Source: Candidatus Gastranaerophilales bacterium (GTDB taxonomy: Bacteria > Cyanobacteriota > Vampirovibrionia > Gastranaerophilales > Gastranaerophilaceae). Taken from it: 40,807 nt of DNA. A program made the position numbers and the translations under genes. Under the pieces are notes generated by a model that did not search any database, was not told the origin of the DNA, and was given only the letters and a program-made list of their open reading frames with translations. The stretch covers positions 1-40,807 of the forward strand of contig CANQLK010000002.1 in assembly GCA_947624665.1 (NCBI GenBank), written 5' to 3'. Within the stretch, counting starts at the first letter, position 1; each line of letters opens with the position of its first letter. Below, in pieces: positions 29,687 through 38,990 of this stretch.

Positions 29687-31051
29687 TTGCCATCAAAAGT
29701 TATTAAAAAAACGGATACGGATACGCTGAAATTGCTGCCTCAAAGTATTGAGGCGGAAGAAGCCGTGCTTGGTGCCGTTCTTGTAAACCCCGTATCTATC
29801 GGAAGAGTTGTGGAATTCCTTAAACCTGACAGTTTTTATAAACCTGCACACAAATTAATCTATGAAGCCGTGCTTGAACTTTATAATAAAAATGAACCTG
29901 TTGATATAGTTACGGTTTCAGAGTTTTTAAGAAACAATGAAAACCTTGAAAAAGCAGGCGGAAGAGCTTATATTAATGATTTGGCTCTTAATGTCGTTAC
30001 TACGGCAAATGTGGAATTCTACGCAAAAATCATTCAGGAAAAAGAAATTAAACGTGCACTTATCAATGCGGGTTCCGAGATTGTTGCTATGTCTTATGAA
30101 AACGAAGAAACTTCCGCAGTGCTTGATAATGCTCAAAAACTGATATTCAACATAGCTTCACAAAAAGATACGGCTGAATTAATTCCTATTCAGGATTTGG
30201 TTGTTCAAAGTTATGAACAGATAGAGGACAGATATAATAACAAAGATGATTTGGTAGGTGTAACGACAGGCTTTTATGATTTAAACGCATTAACTTCAGG
30301 ACTACAAAAGTCAGATTTGATAATACTCGCAGCACGTCCATCCATGGGAAAAACGGCATTTGCGTTAAATCTTGCTCAAAATGTCGCTATGCAGGGGAAA
30401 AAAGGTGTTGCTATATTTTCTTTGGAAATGCCTAAGCAGCAGCTTGTAAAACGTATGTTATGTGCAGAAGCCGAGGTTGATACTCAAAGAATAACTTCAG
30501 GTCACATGCAGCCTAAGGATTGGGAAAAACTGGTTGATGCTATGACAAGATTATCCGATGCCAGAATTTATATTGATGATTCATCTGGCGTAACCGCAAC
30601 CGATATTAAAACAAGATGTAGAAGATTAATGATGGAGGAAAAAGACCTCGGTTTAATTGTTATTGATTATCTTCAGCTTATGGAAGGCGGAGGAAATCCT
30701 AATGACAGAAATCAGCAGATTTCCGCCATTTCCCGTTCGTTAAAAGGTCTTGCAAGAGAACTTGACGTTCCTATTATTGCACTCTCTCAATTATCAAGAC
30801 AGGTTGAACAACGCCCCGATAAGCGTCCAATGCTTTCGGATTTAAGAGATTCAGGTGCCATCGAGCAGGATGCCGATATTGTTGTTTTTATTTACAGAGA
30901 TGAATATTATAATAAAGATTCCGTAGAAAATAAGGGGAAGGCTGAAATTATTATTGCTAAACACAGAAACGGCCCTACGGGAACCATTGAATTATTATTT
31001 CAGTCTAATATTACCAAGTTTAAGAACAAAACCAAAACCACCGAATTTTAG
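29687..31051 (+). CDS. dnaB: Replicative DNA helicase DnaB
   Basis: LPQSIEAEEAVLGAVL, ARPSMGKTAFALNLA, IDYLQLMEGGG, LRDSGAIEQDADIVVFIYRDEYY; TTG start with AGGAAAA RBS; no intein. Confidence 0.96.
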   Translation: MPSKVIKKTDTDTLKLLPQSIEAEEAVLGAVLVNPVSIGRVVEFLKPDSFYKPAHKLIYEAVLELYNKNEPVDIVTVSEFLRNNENLEKAGGRAYINDLALNVVTTANVEFYAKIIQEKEIKRALINAGSEIVAMSYENEETSAVLDNAQKLIFNIASQKDTAELIPIQDLVVQSYEQIEDRYNNKDDLVGVTTGFYDLNALTSGLQKSDLIILAARPSMGKTAFALNLAQNVAMQGKKGVAIFSLEMPKQQLVKRMLCAEAEVDTQRITSGHMQPKDWEKLVDAMTRLSDARIYIDDSSGVTATDIKTRCRRLMMEEKDLGLIVIDYLQLMEGGGNPNDRNQQISAISRSLKGLARELDVPIIALSQLSRQVEQRPDKRPMLSDLRDSGAIEQDADIVVFIYRDEYYNKDSVENKGKAEIIIAKHRNGPTGTIELLFQSNITKFKNKTKTTEF

Positions 31052-32277
31052 CTCTTTATGGTGTTATATATACTGCCTATCATATAAAGGCTTCCTGTTA
31101 TTACTTTTAATTCCTTTCTTTTTAAAACGCAAAGAAGGTCTTTTTCAGTTATCCTTTTTATATTTTTTAGATGCGTTACTTCGTTTATATATTGTTCAAA
31201 TTTTACCGCATTTTTATGATTAAACTCTAAAAAATATATTTCATCATTTTGATTAAAAAGAATTTGTGCAATTTTTTTATAGTCTTTAGTATTAATGGTA
31301 GAGTATATAAAAATCTTTTTTTCATCAGGGAAGTAGAAATCAAGATTTTTCTTAAGCTCTAAAGCACCATCGGGATTGTGCGCACCGTCGATTAATATAT
31401 TTTTTTCTTTGTTATATTCCAATCTTGCGCCCCATTTTATGCTTTTAAGTCCTTTTTTTAAATCAATTTTATAATTTAAGCTTTTCAAATAATCGCATGC
31501 CTTTAACACCAAAGCTGTATTCTGTTTTTGATACAGACCTAAAAGCGGAAATTCATATTCTTTTTTGTTAGTTATTAAAATATTCTTATTATCCTTAAAA
31601 ACTATTTCCGACTCTTTATTAACCGTAATCAATGTGGCTTTTTTATTTTCTGCGGTTTTTTTTATGACATTTATCCCCTTGTTTTTTGAAGAAACAATTA
31701 CTATAGAATTTTCTTTAATAATTCCCGCTTTTTCAAAAGCAATTTCATCTATGGAATTACCGAGTCTGTCCGTATGGTCAAGTGAAATTGATGTTATAAT
31801 TGATAAAACGGGATGTTTAGAAATATTTGTTGCATCAAATCTTCCTCCCAGTCCTGTTTCTATTATTGCAATATCTGTTTTGTTATCGAAAAAATATTTA
31901 AATGCGCATGCCGTTAAAATTTCAAATTCGGTTAAATTTATATTGTTTTTATCTGCTATTGAACAAATATTTTCAATGTATTTTGCGAAATCTTTTTTTA
32001 AAATATTCTTGTTATTGGTTTTAATTCGTTCCGTGTATTCGACCAAATGAGGACTTGTATATAAACCTGTTTTGTATCCAGAGCATTTTAAAATATTGGC
32101 TAAAATAGCGCAGACAGAACCCTTTCCGTTAGTTCCCGCTATATGAATTATTTTTATTTTATCTTGAGGATTTCCTAATAAAGCAAGAATTTTTCTAATT
32201 CTTTCTAAGCCGGGGTTAATATAAAATTTTTCCTGTGAAGTTAAAAGTTTTTTTGCATTGTTGTAGTTCATTATCAT
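31048..32277 (-). CDS. folC: Dihydrofolate/folylpolyglutamate synthase
   Basis: GLERIRKILALLGNPQDKIKIIHIAGTNGKGSVCAILANIL, GLGGRFDATNI, DGAHNPDGA. Confidence 0.95.
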   Translation of the reverse strand: MIMNYNNAKKLLTSQEKFYINPGLERIRKILALLGNPQDKIKIIHIAGTNGKGSVCAILANILKCSGYKTGLYTSPHLVEYTERIKTNNKNILKKDFAKYIENICSIADKNNINLTEFEILTACAFKYFFDNKTDIAIIETGLGGRFDATNISKHPVLSIITSISLDHTDRLGNSIDEIAFEKAGIIKENSIVIVSSKNKGINVIKKTAENKKATLITVNKESEIVFKDNKNILITNKKEYEFPLLGLYQKQNTALVLKACDYLKSLNYKIDLKKGLKSIKWGARLEYNKEKNILIDGAHNPDGALELKKNLDFYFPDEKKIFIYSTINTKDYKKIAQILFNQNDEIYFLEFNHKNAVKFEQYINEVTHLKNIKRITEKDLLCVLKRKELKVITGSLYMIGSIYNTIKS

Positions 32278-32280
32278 AAA

Positions 32281-33399
32281 TCAGTTCTTTATAATACTTT
32301 TCAGTTGGCTGACTATATCAAGTGCAGGGTTATTTTTAGCTAGTTCTTTAGCTTTTTCGCTCATTTTTTGCAGAGTTTCACCATTATTTATTTCTTTAAT
32401 TTTATCAAGCAAATTTTCCTGATTGCATTCTGAATCTTCTAAATAAAGTGAAACCCCTTTTTCACACATTTCACGTGCATTTTTTCTTTGATGGTCTTGT
32501 GCTGCGTATGGATAGGGAATAAGTATTGAAGCTAAATTGCACTGAATAATTTCAGTTAAACTTAAAGAGCCCGCTCTTGCTATTACCATATCAGAAGCTT
32601 TTAACGGATAAACCATTTCATCAAAATACGGGCGCACCATTATGTTTTTATTATTTTTAAATTCGGGATAAACCGTTTCCAAATCAATAATAACTTCTTC
32701 ATATTTTTTCTTACCTGTTTGAAGAATTACATAAAAACCTAAATCTTCGGATAAAGTTTGTAAGATATTAACCATGGCGGAATTAATTGTTTTCGCGCCT
32801 TGAGAACCGCCCATGGCAAAAAGTACTTTTTTATCCGTTGGGATTTGAAGTTTTTCTCTTGCCTGTTGTTTTGTAACGGTAAAAAACGCTTCACGAACTG
32901 GATTTCCGTTACATATTATATCTTTTGATTTTAATACAGTTTTAGAGCTTTCAAAAGCAACGGAAACGATTTTTGCTTTAGGCGCTGCAAATTTGGAAAC
33001 TAATCCCGGAACGGAATCGCAATCGTGTATCATATAAGGCTTTTTCATCATGATTGCAGCCGTAACGATAGGTGCCGAAACGTATCCTCCTGTTGTAAAT
33101 ATCGCATCGGGGTTATATTTTTTTATGTATGATTTAGCTTTTAAAACTGCGAAAAAGAATTGTACTGCCCACTTTGGCATATCTATACTGATTTTTCTGG
33201 GCATGCCAGTAACTTTAACAGGCAGAAATTCAACCGCAGGGTAATTTTTGGCAATATCAAATTCAAGATTGTCGGGATTACCTATATAGTATATTTTTTC
33301 GGTATCATCTTGTTTTAGGAGATAATCTATAACAGTAAAAGCAGGATATATATGCCCGCCTGTTCCGCCGCCTGATATGAAATACGTTTTATTGGACAT
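32281..33399 (-). CDS. murG: UDP-GlcNAc--undecaprenyl-diphospho-muramylpentapeptide GlcNAc transferase
   Basis: SGGGTGGHIYPA, GGSQGAKTIN, ARAGSLSLTEI, PYPYAAQDHQRKNA. Confidence 0.96.
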   Translation of the reverse strand: MSNKTYFISGGGTGGHIYPAFTVIDYLLKQDDTEKIYYIGNPDNLEFDIAKNYPAVEFLPVKVTGMPRKISIDMPKWAVQFFFAVLKAKSYIKKYNPDAIFTTGGYVSAPIVTAAIMMKKPYMIHDCDSVPGLVSKFAAPKAKIVSVAFESSKTVLKSKDIICNGNPVREAFFTVTKQQAREKLQIPTDKKVLFAMGGSQGAKTINSAMVNILQTLSEDLGFYVILQTGKKKYEEVIIDLETVYPEFKNNKNIMVRPYFDEMVYPLKASDMVIARAGSLSLTEIIQCNLASILIPYPYAAQDHQRKNAREMCEKGVSLYLEDSECNQENLLDKIKEINNGETLQKMSEKAKELAKNNPALDIVSQLKSIIKN

Positions 33400-34531
33400 T
33401 TATCGGAAACCTTCTTATTCTTTTTTTAGAAATATTTAATAATATACCTATCATACACATGGTAATAAATAAAGAAGTACCGCCGTAGCTGATAAATGGC
33501 ATAGGTACACCTGTTGCAGGGAACATAGAGCTTGCAACTGCGATATTAATATATGCTTGAATACATATAGAAACGGTTATACCTGCGGAAAGGAGTTTAC
33601 CGAACAAGTCTTCACATTTGGCGGAGATTAAAAGACCTCTTTGAAGAAAAGCCAAAAACAGCCCGATAATAAGCAGGCAGCCTAAGAATCCGAATTCTTC
33701 CGCCCAAACGGCATAGATAAAGTCGGTATGACCTTCGGGGAGCCAGCCTAATTTTTGGCGGGAATTCCCGTAGCCTTCTCCGAAAAACCCTCCAGCTACA
33801 AAGGCAAGCATTGATTGTATTATGTTATAACCTGCCCCGTATGGATCGGATTCGGGATTTAACCATATCATTATTCTTTGCTTTTGGAAAGAGCGTAATG
33901 CAAAGCATAATCCGAATACGCCCATACCTATTGTACTTGCAATCAGTTTTATGCTTCCTCCCGCTATAAAGTACATATATAAAGAAGAAGCAGCCAATAT
34001 CATACACATACTTAAATTCGGCTGTTTAAATATAAATCCGAGCATTATAACAATGGGAATATAATATTTAAACATCTTGCCGTTAGTAATATTTATATCT
34101 TTGGAAAATGCACTGGAGAGCAATAACATAACTGCAAGTTTAGCAGCTTCGGACGGTTGAAATTGAATGGGACCTATTGTCAACCATCTTGTTGCACCGT
34201 TTACGGTTGTTCCTTTAAAGTGTACGGCTATTAATAGAACTATGATAATCCAAGCAAACGGAAGCGCAGCTCTATCTAAAACCTTATAGTTGAATCTGCT
34301 CAATGTAAACATGCCTATACAGCCCAATATAAACCATATAAACTGCCTTGATACAAAGAATGTAGAAGGAGCACCCTGCATTATACATTTTGGAGCACCT
34401 GCCGAAAATATTGCCAAAAATCCTACTATTATTAAAAACAGCACGATAAATACCAATGTCGTATCATAAGATGACAATATTACATTTTTATTTACTTGTT
34501 GTTCCGATTCATTATAGTTTGGATTTGACAT
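33389..34531 (-). CDS. ftsW: Cell division/peptidoglycan polymerase FtsW (SEDS)
   Basis: FQPSEAAKLAVML, LGWLPEGHTDFIYAVWAEEFGFLG, MPFISYGGTSLF. Start chosen at MSNPNYNE (ORF track opens at 34639). Confidence 0.94.
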   Translation of the reverse strand: MSNPNYNESEQQVNKNVILSSYDTTLVFIVLFLIIVGFLAIFSAGAPKCIMQGAPSTFFVSRQFIWFILGCIGMFTLSRFNYKVLDRAALPFAWIIIVLLIAVHFKGTTVNGATRWLTIGPIQFQPSEAAKLAVMLLLSSAFSKDINITNGKMFKYYIPIVIMLGFIFKQPNLSMCMILAASSLYMYFIAGGSIKLIASTIGMGVFGLCFALRSFQKQRIMIWLNPESDPYGAGYNIIQSMLAFVAGGFFGEGYGNSRQKLGWLPEGHTDFIYAVWAEEFGFLGCLLIIGLFLAFLQRGLLISAKCEDLFGKLLSAGITVSICIQAYINIAVASSMFPATGVPMPFISYGGTSLFITMCMIGILLNISKKRIRRFPINVQ

Positions 34532-35864
34532 AATTTTTAAACACTTCTCCTCTGTGTTCATAGCTGTTAAACATATCATAGCTTGCGCAAGCGGGTGATA
34601 AAAGAACCACTTCATTATCTGTTTCCAGCGATTTATCAACGGCTTCTTCCAGTGAAGAAGCTGTTATTATATTTGTAAATCCGTTCATTTCCATATTTTC
34701 TTTAAAACGATTTGTCGCTTCACCTATAAGAATAACCGTATTTACATATTTATTTATATAATCTTGGCAAAATTCCGTTAAATCGGTATTTTTGTCACGC
34801 CCCCCGGCTATTAATGCAAGCTTTTTACCTTCAAATGATTTTATTGCCACAAATGATGCCTCGGGATTGGTTGCTTTTGAATCATTATAAAATGCTTTTC
34901 CGTTTATTTCGCCTGCATATTCTATCCTATGCTCAACCGCTTTAAAGGATTTAATTTGTTCTCTTATATGTTCGGTTGATATTCCCGTTATTTTTGCTAT
35001 AACTATTGCGCACATAATGTTTTGATAATTATGTTCACCAACCAGAGTTATATCTTTTGTATCAATAATAAATTCTTCTTCGCCTTTCTTTTTAAAGAAA
35101 ATAGCATTATTTCTTAAGAAACAGCAATTATCCCCGACTTCTTTTGCATAAATATATTTTTCGCCGTAATAATGTTTTGAGAATTCATATATTTTTTCAT
35201 CGACACCTGAAAATACCGCATAGGCAGGCTGTTTATAATCTTTAAACAAACTTGCTTTAGCTTCAAAATAATTTTCCAAATTTCCGTGCCAGTCAATATG
35301 GTCCGGAGTAAATGTTAAAAAACAGGCTATCTGCGGTCTGAATGTAGGGGATGTTGCAAGCTGAAACGAGCTTACTTCGCATACATAATAGTCAACCTTA
35401 TTTTCTAAAAGTGATGTCGGCGGAATCCCTATATTTCCGCAGACAGGAGCATTATATTCACTGCTTAATATGTGTGAAGCAAGCATTGTTGTTGTTGTTT
35501 TTCCGTTTGTTCCGGTTATTGCTATAAATGGAGCTGCGGATTCTAAATATGCCAGTTCTATTTCACTTATTATCGGTATATTTTTTTCTTTAAGTCTTTG
35601 GAAAATCTCACTTTTTGGCGGTATCCCCGGACTTGTTATTGCTATATAAGAATCATTTATAAATTCTTCGCTGTGAGCTCCCGTTTCAACTTTTATACCC
35701 TCTTTTATAAGCTCTTCATATATCTCACGGTTTTTTTCCGTGATTTGATTATATTCCGTTACATAACAATCGGCACCTTTTCCTGAAAGATATTTTGCAG
35801 CTGCCGCTCCGCTTTTTGATAACCCCAATATTAATACTTTTTTATCCGTCCACTTTCTTCTCAT
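34512..35864 (-). CDS. murD: UDP-N-acetylmuramoylalanine--D-glutamate ligase
   Basis: KKVLILGLSKSGAAAAKYL, AITGTNGKTTTTMLASHIL, FTPDHIDWHGNLENYFEAK, LIAGGRDKNTD. Start chosen at MRRKWTD. Confidence 0.95.
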   Translation of the reverse strand: MRRKWTDKKVLILGLSKSGAAAAKYLSGKGADCYVTEYNQITEKNREIYEELIKEGIKVETGAHSEEFINDSYIAITSPGIPPKSEIFQRLKEKNIPIISEIELAYLESAAPFIAITGTNGKTTTTMLASHILSSEYNAPVCGNIGIPPTSLLENKVDYYVCEVSSFQLATSPTFRPQIACFLTFTPDHIDWHGNLENYFEAKASLFKDYKQPAYAVFSGVDEKIYEFSKHYYGEKYIYAKEVGDNCCFLRNNAIFFKKKGEEEFIIDTKDITLVGEHNYQNIMCAIVIAKITGISTEHIREQIKSFKAVEHRIEYAGEINGKAFYNDSKATNPEASFVAIKSFEGKKLALIAGGRDKNTDLTEFCQDYINKYVNTVILIGEATNRFKENMEMNGFTNIITASSLEEAVDKSLETDNEVVLLSPACASYDMFNSYEHRGEVFKNYVKSKL

Positions 35865-35875
35865 ATTCTTGCCTT

Positions 35876-36850
35876 TTACCATAAAATTTTAAATAATGTC
35901 ACTGCTGCAGTACAAAATATTATACTTACCAACGAAAAAACAAGCACTATCTTATTTTCACTCCAAGAACAAAGCTCAAAATGATGATGTATAGGACTCA
36001 TTTTAAAAACACGTTTACCTGTTAATTTATAACTTGTTACCTGTATTATAACCGATAAAGTTTCTATACAAAATACAATTCCTATAAGCAAAATCCATAA
36101 TTCAAATTTGCCCATTACTGCAATGGTTCCGAGTAAACCTCCGAGTGCTAAAGAGCCTGTATCTCCCATAAATACTTTTGCGGGATATCTGTTAAAATAT
36201 AAAAAAGCACCGCACGAGCCTGCTGCTGCTGCTGATATTATTGCTATATCATTCTGACCCGTTATTAAACATATTATAGTACATGCTATCATTGCTATTA
36301 CACAATTTGATGATGCCAAACCGTCTAATCCGTCGGTTAAATTTACCGCATTCGAAACTCCCGTTATAAATAATACGGCAAATATCGGATACAAATAGTG
36401 TAAATCTATGCTGAATTGACCTGTACTTATATAAGTCTGTTGCGCTAATGTCATATAAACAGCAGGCAAAAGGGATATTACTATTTGAAAAAATAACTTG
36501 TTTCTGGGTTTTAATCCTGCCTTATTTTCTTTATGTTTAATCTTGCCTAAATCATCCGTTAGCCCTGCTAACATAAAAAAGAAAAATGTCATTAATATTA
36601 TTAAAGATACTTCCGTTAGTGCCTGTTTCATTGTTAATGCCGCTAATGAAGCTAATATGACAGGTATTACTATAAATATACCGCCTGTTGTCGGAGTTCC
36701 CGCTTTTTTTGCATGGTTTTCGGGTGCATCCTCTAATATATACTGTGTGTACATTTTTTTCTTTAGAAAGTCTATATATACCACTCCCATCAATAATGTT
36801 AATACTATTGATACAAGCATTGATACTATTACTAATATATTTGAACCCAT
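35876..36850 (-). CDS. mraY: Phospho-N-acetylmuramoyl-pentapeptide-transferase
   Basis: HAKKAGTPTTGGIFIV, TDDLGKIKHKENKAGL, NAVNLTDGLDGLA, MGDTGSLALGG, KMSPIHHHFEL. Confidence 0.97.
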   Translation of the reverse strand: MGSNILVIVSMLVSIVLTLLMGVVYIDFLKKKMYTQYILEDAPENHAKKAGTPTTGGIFIVIPVILASLAALTMKQALTEVSLIILMTFFFFMLAGLTDDLGKIKHKENKAGLKPRNKLFFQIVISLLPAVYMTLAQQTYISTGQFSIDLHYLYPIFAVLFITGVSNAVNLTDGLDGLASSNCVIAMIACTIICLITGQNDIAIISAAAAGSCGAFLYFNRYPAKVFMGDTGSLALGGLLGTIAVMGKFELWILLIGIVFCIETLSVIIQVTSYKLTGKRVFKMSPIHHHFELCSWSENKIVLVFSLVSIIFCTAAVTLFKILW

Positions 36851-36852
36851 TG

Positions 36853-38202
36853 TTATTGTTCTAACTCCTTGATTATATCTTCAAATTTCATAAATCTTGA
36901 TGCTTTTAACAGAATATTTGAATTTTCGGGTAATTTATTTTTTATAAATTCACAAAGTTCCTTCTTTGTTTCAAAATGAACGGTTTTTATATTTGCAGGC
37001 TTAATGTATTCAGCAAGCTTTCCTATTGTTAAAACATAGTCGCAATCAAATTGTTCAAGAAACTTGCCTGTTTCCTGATGATATTCTTCCTCATTGAGTC
37101 CGAGTTCACCCATATCACCAAGTACTACCGATTTTGGTGATGGTGTGAAAGATAAAAATGTCTTTATTGCCGCTTTTACCGATTCGGGATTTGAATTATA
37201 TCCGTCGTTTATTATTTTAAATCCCTTTATTTCCTGAATATCCCATCTCTTTTCTATTGGACTAAATTCACTTAGTCCTTTTGCAATAATATCGGGAGTT
37301 AAACCTGCATAAAGACCTGCTTCTATTACACTTAGTGAGTTTTGAATATTATGTTCACCTGATACATTTAATTTATAAGTATATCCTTTATATTCAAACC
37401 TGCTGTATTCGGATGTCATTTCCATTATTTTTAAATCTTTATCATCTAAGCCGAAATATATTGTTTTATGCTTATTATCATTTATTTGTTTAATTAATTT
37501 ATTGTCATGAGATATAAGAACTCCGTCTTTTTTTAAGAATTTTGTAATTTCAAATTTAGCTTTAGCTATATTTAAAAGCGAACCCAATCTTCCAATATGA
37601 GCGCTTCCCGTATTAACTATCACTGCAATATCGGGTTGAGCATACTTTGATAAAAGTTCTATTTCGCCAAAACCTCTCATCCCCATTTCAACGGTTAAAT
37701 ATTTCGTATCTTCATTTATTGCCGACAGCGTTTGACATAAACCTATTTCATTATTGTGATTTAATTCCGATTTAACGGTATTTCCCGCATTTTTAAATAC
37801 GGAGTACATCATTTCTTTTACTGTTGTCTTTCCGCTGCTTCCCGTTATTGCTATTGTATACGGATTAATTTTATTCTTATAAAAATTAGCAAGCTTTAAG
37901 TATGCTTCTTTTGTGTCATTTACGTAAAGAATTATATCCGCTTTTTCAAATAACTTATCTTTATCGGTTGTAAAATATCCTTTTGCCCCTTTTTCAAGCG
38001 CATTTTCAATAAAATTTTCACCATCAAAATTCTCACCTTTTAAAGGAATATATATTTCGTTGTTTTGTATCGTTCTTGTATCGGTTGAAAAAGAATATAA
38101 TCCGTTTTCATTATCACATTTTATAATTTCGGCTTGTGTCGCTTTTATTATTTCTTCAAAGTTAAGTTTCATTTTATCCCCAGTCTTTTTAAATTCTATC
38201 AC
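36853..38202 (-). CDS. murF: UDP-N-acetylmuramoyl-tripeptide--D-alanyl-D-alanine ligase
   Basis: AITGSSGKTTVKEMMYSVF, LNHNNEIGLCQTL, EMGMRGFGEI, INDGYNSNPESVKAA, LGDMGELG. Start may be internal at 38172. Confidence 0.95.
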   Translation of the reverse strand: MIEFKKTGDKMKLNFEEIIKATQAEIIKCDNENGLYSFSTDTRTIQNNEIYIPLKGENFDGENFIENALEKGAKGYFTTDKDKLFEKADIILYVNDTKEAYLKLANFYKNKINPYTIAITGSSGKTTVKEMMYSVFKNAGNTVKSELNHNNEIGLCQTLSAINEDTKYLTVEMGMRGFGEIELLSKYAQPDIAVIVNTGSAHIGRLGSLLNIAKAKFEITKFLKKDGVLISHDNKLIKQINDNKHKTIYFGLDDKDLKIMEMTSEYSRFEYKGYTYKLNVSGEHNIQNSLSVIEAGLYAGLTPDIIAKGLSEFSPIEKRWDIQEIKGFKIINDGYNSNPESVKAAIKTFLSFTPSPKSVVLGDMGELGLNEEEYHQETGKFLEQFDCDYVLTIGKLAEYIKPANIKTVHFETKKELCEFIKNKLPENSNILLKASRFMKFEDIIKELEQ

Positions 38203-38246
38203 AAAACAGTTTTATTAATTTAATTGTGAAGTTATAATATATTGTT

Positions 38247-38924
38247 ATGGATATACTTAATTTACTAAAAAAGAATGCTGATGAAAAATATAAAATTTTT
38301 TCTTCCTCGCTTATTCCGAATAAAAATAATATATTAGGAGTAAGGCTGCCCGTATTAAGGAAATTAGCTCTTCAAATTAACGATAAAGAAGATTTTATAA
38401 ATAATTATAAGTGCCATTATGTAGAAGAATATATGCTTAAAGGGATTTCCATAGGTCTTTTAAATAAGAATGCCGAGGAATTGATTAAAATTATTGAAAA
38501 ATTTATTCCTTATATCGATAACTGGGCAGTTTGTGACTCTTTTTGCGCAAGCTTAAAATTTGTACGCAATAACCAAAAAATTGTCTGGAAATTTTTAAAA
38601 CCTTATTTTAAATCAGATAAAGAATATGAAATTCGTTTTGCTTTTGTTATGCTCTTAAATTATTTTATTAATGATGAATATTTAGATGAAATAATATCTT
38701 TGATTGACGGTTTTAAAAATGAAAAATATTATGCCAAAATGGCATGCGCATGGTGCTTTTCCGTCTTATATACAAAGTATCCCTCTAAGAGCTTAGAATA
38801 TTTAAAAAAATCTAACTTAGAGGTTTGGACATATAACAAATGTATTCAAAAAACATGCGAATCCTTAAAAGTTGATAAGCAAACAAAACAAATGCTTAAA
38901 AAACTCAAAAGAATGTCCGAGTAA
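38247..38924 (+). CDS. DNA alkylation repair (AlkD-like HEAT repeat) protein
   Basis: ILGVRLPVLRKLA, YVEEYMLKGISIGL, IDNWAVCDSFCASLKF, RFAFVMLLNYFI, YYAKMACAWCFS. Confidence 0.88.
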   Translation: MDILNLLKKNADEKYKIFSSSLIPNKNNILGVRLPVLRKLALQINDKEDFINNYKCHYVEEYMLKGISIGLLNKNAEELIKIIEKFIPYIDNWAVCDSFCASLKFVRNNQKIVWKFLKPYFKSDKEYEIRFAFVMLLNYFINDEYLDEIISLIDGFKNEKYYAKMACAWCFSVLYTKYPSKSLEYLKKSNLEVWTYNKCIQKTCESLKVDKQTKQMLKKLKRMSE

Positions 38925-38990
38925 ATTTTTACAATAAGCCGAAGGAGCGGAAAGACCAAGCGTAATGTTGCGACACCAGATTAAATTAAC
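38912..38990 (-). repeat. Dispersed repeat copy C
   Basis: Reverse complement TTAATTTAATCTGGTGTCGCAACATTACGCTTGGTCTTTCCGCTCCTTCGGCTTATTGTAAAAATTTACTCGGACATT matches copies A (33 bp) and B (both ends). Confidence 0.9.

Noticed and set aside
29687-31051. Possible intein in DnaB
   Set aside because: Protein is normal length (454 aa) with uninterrupted motifs.
30954-31223. Plus-strand ORF 30954..31223
   Set aside because: Overlaps the dnaB 3' end and antisense folC; no independent support.
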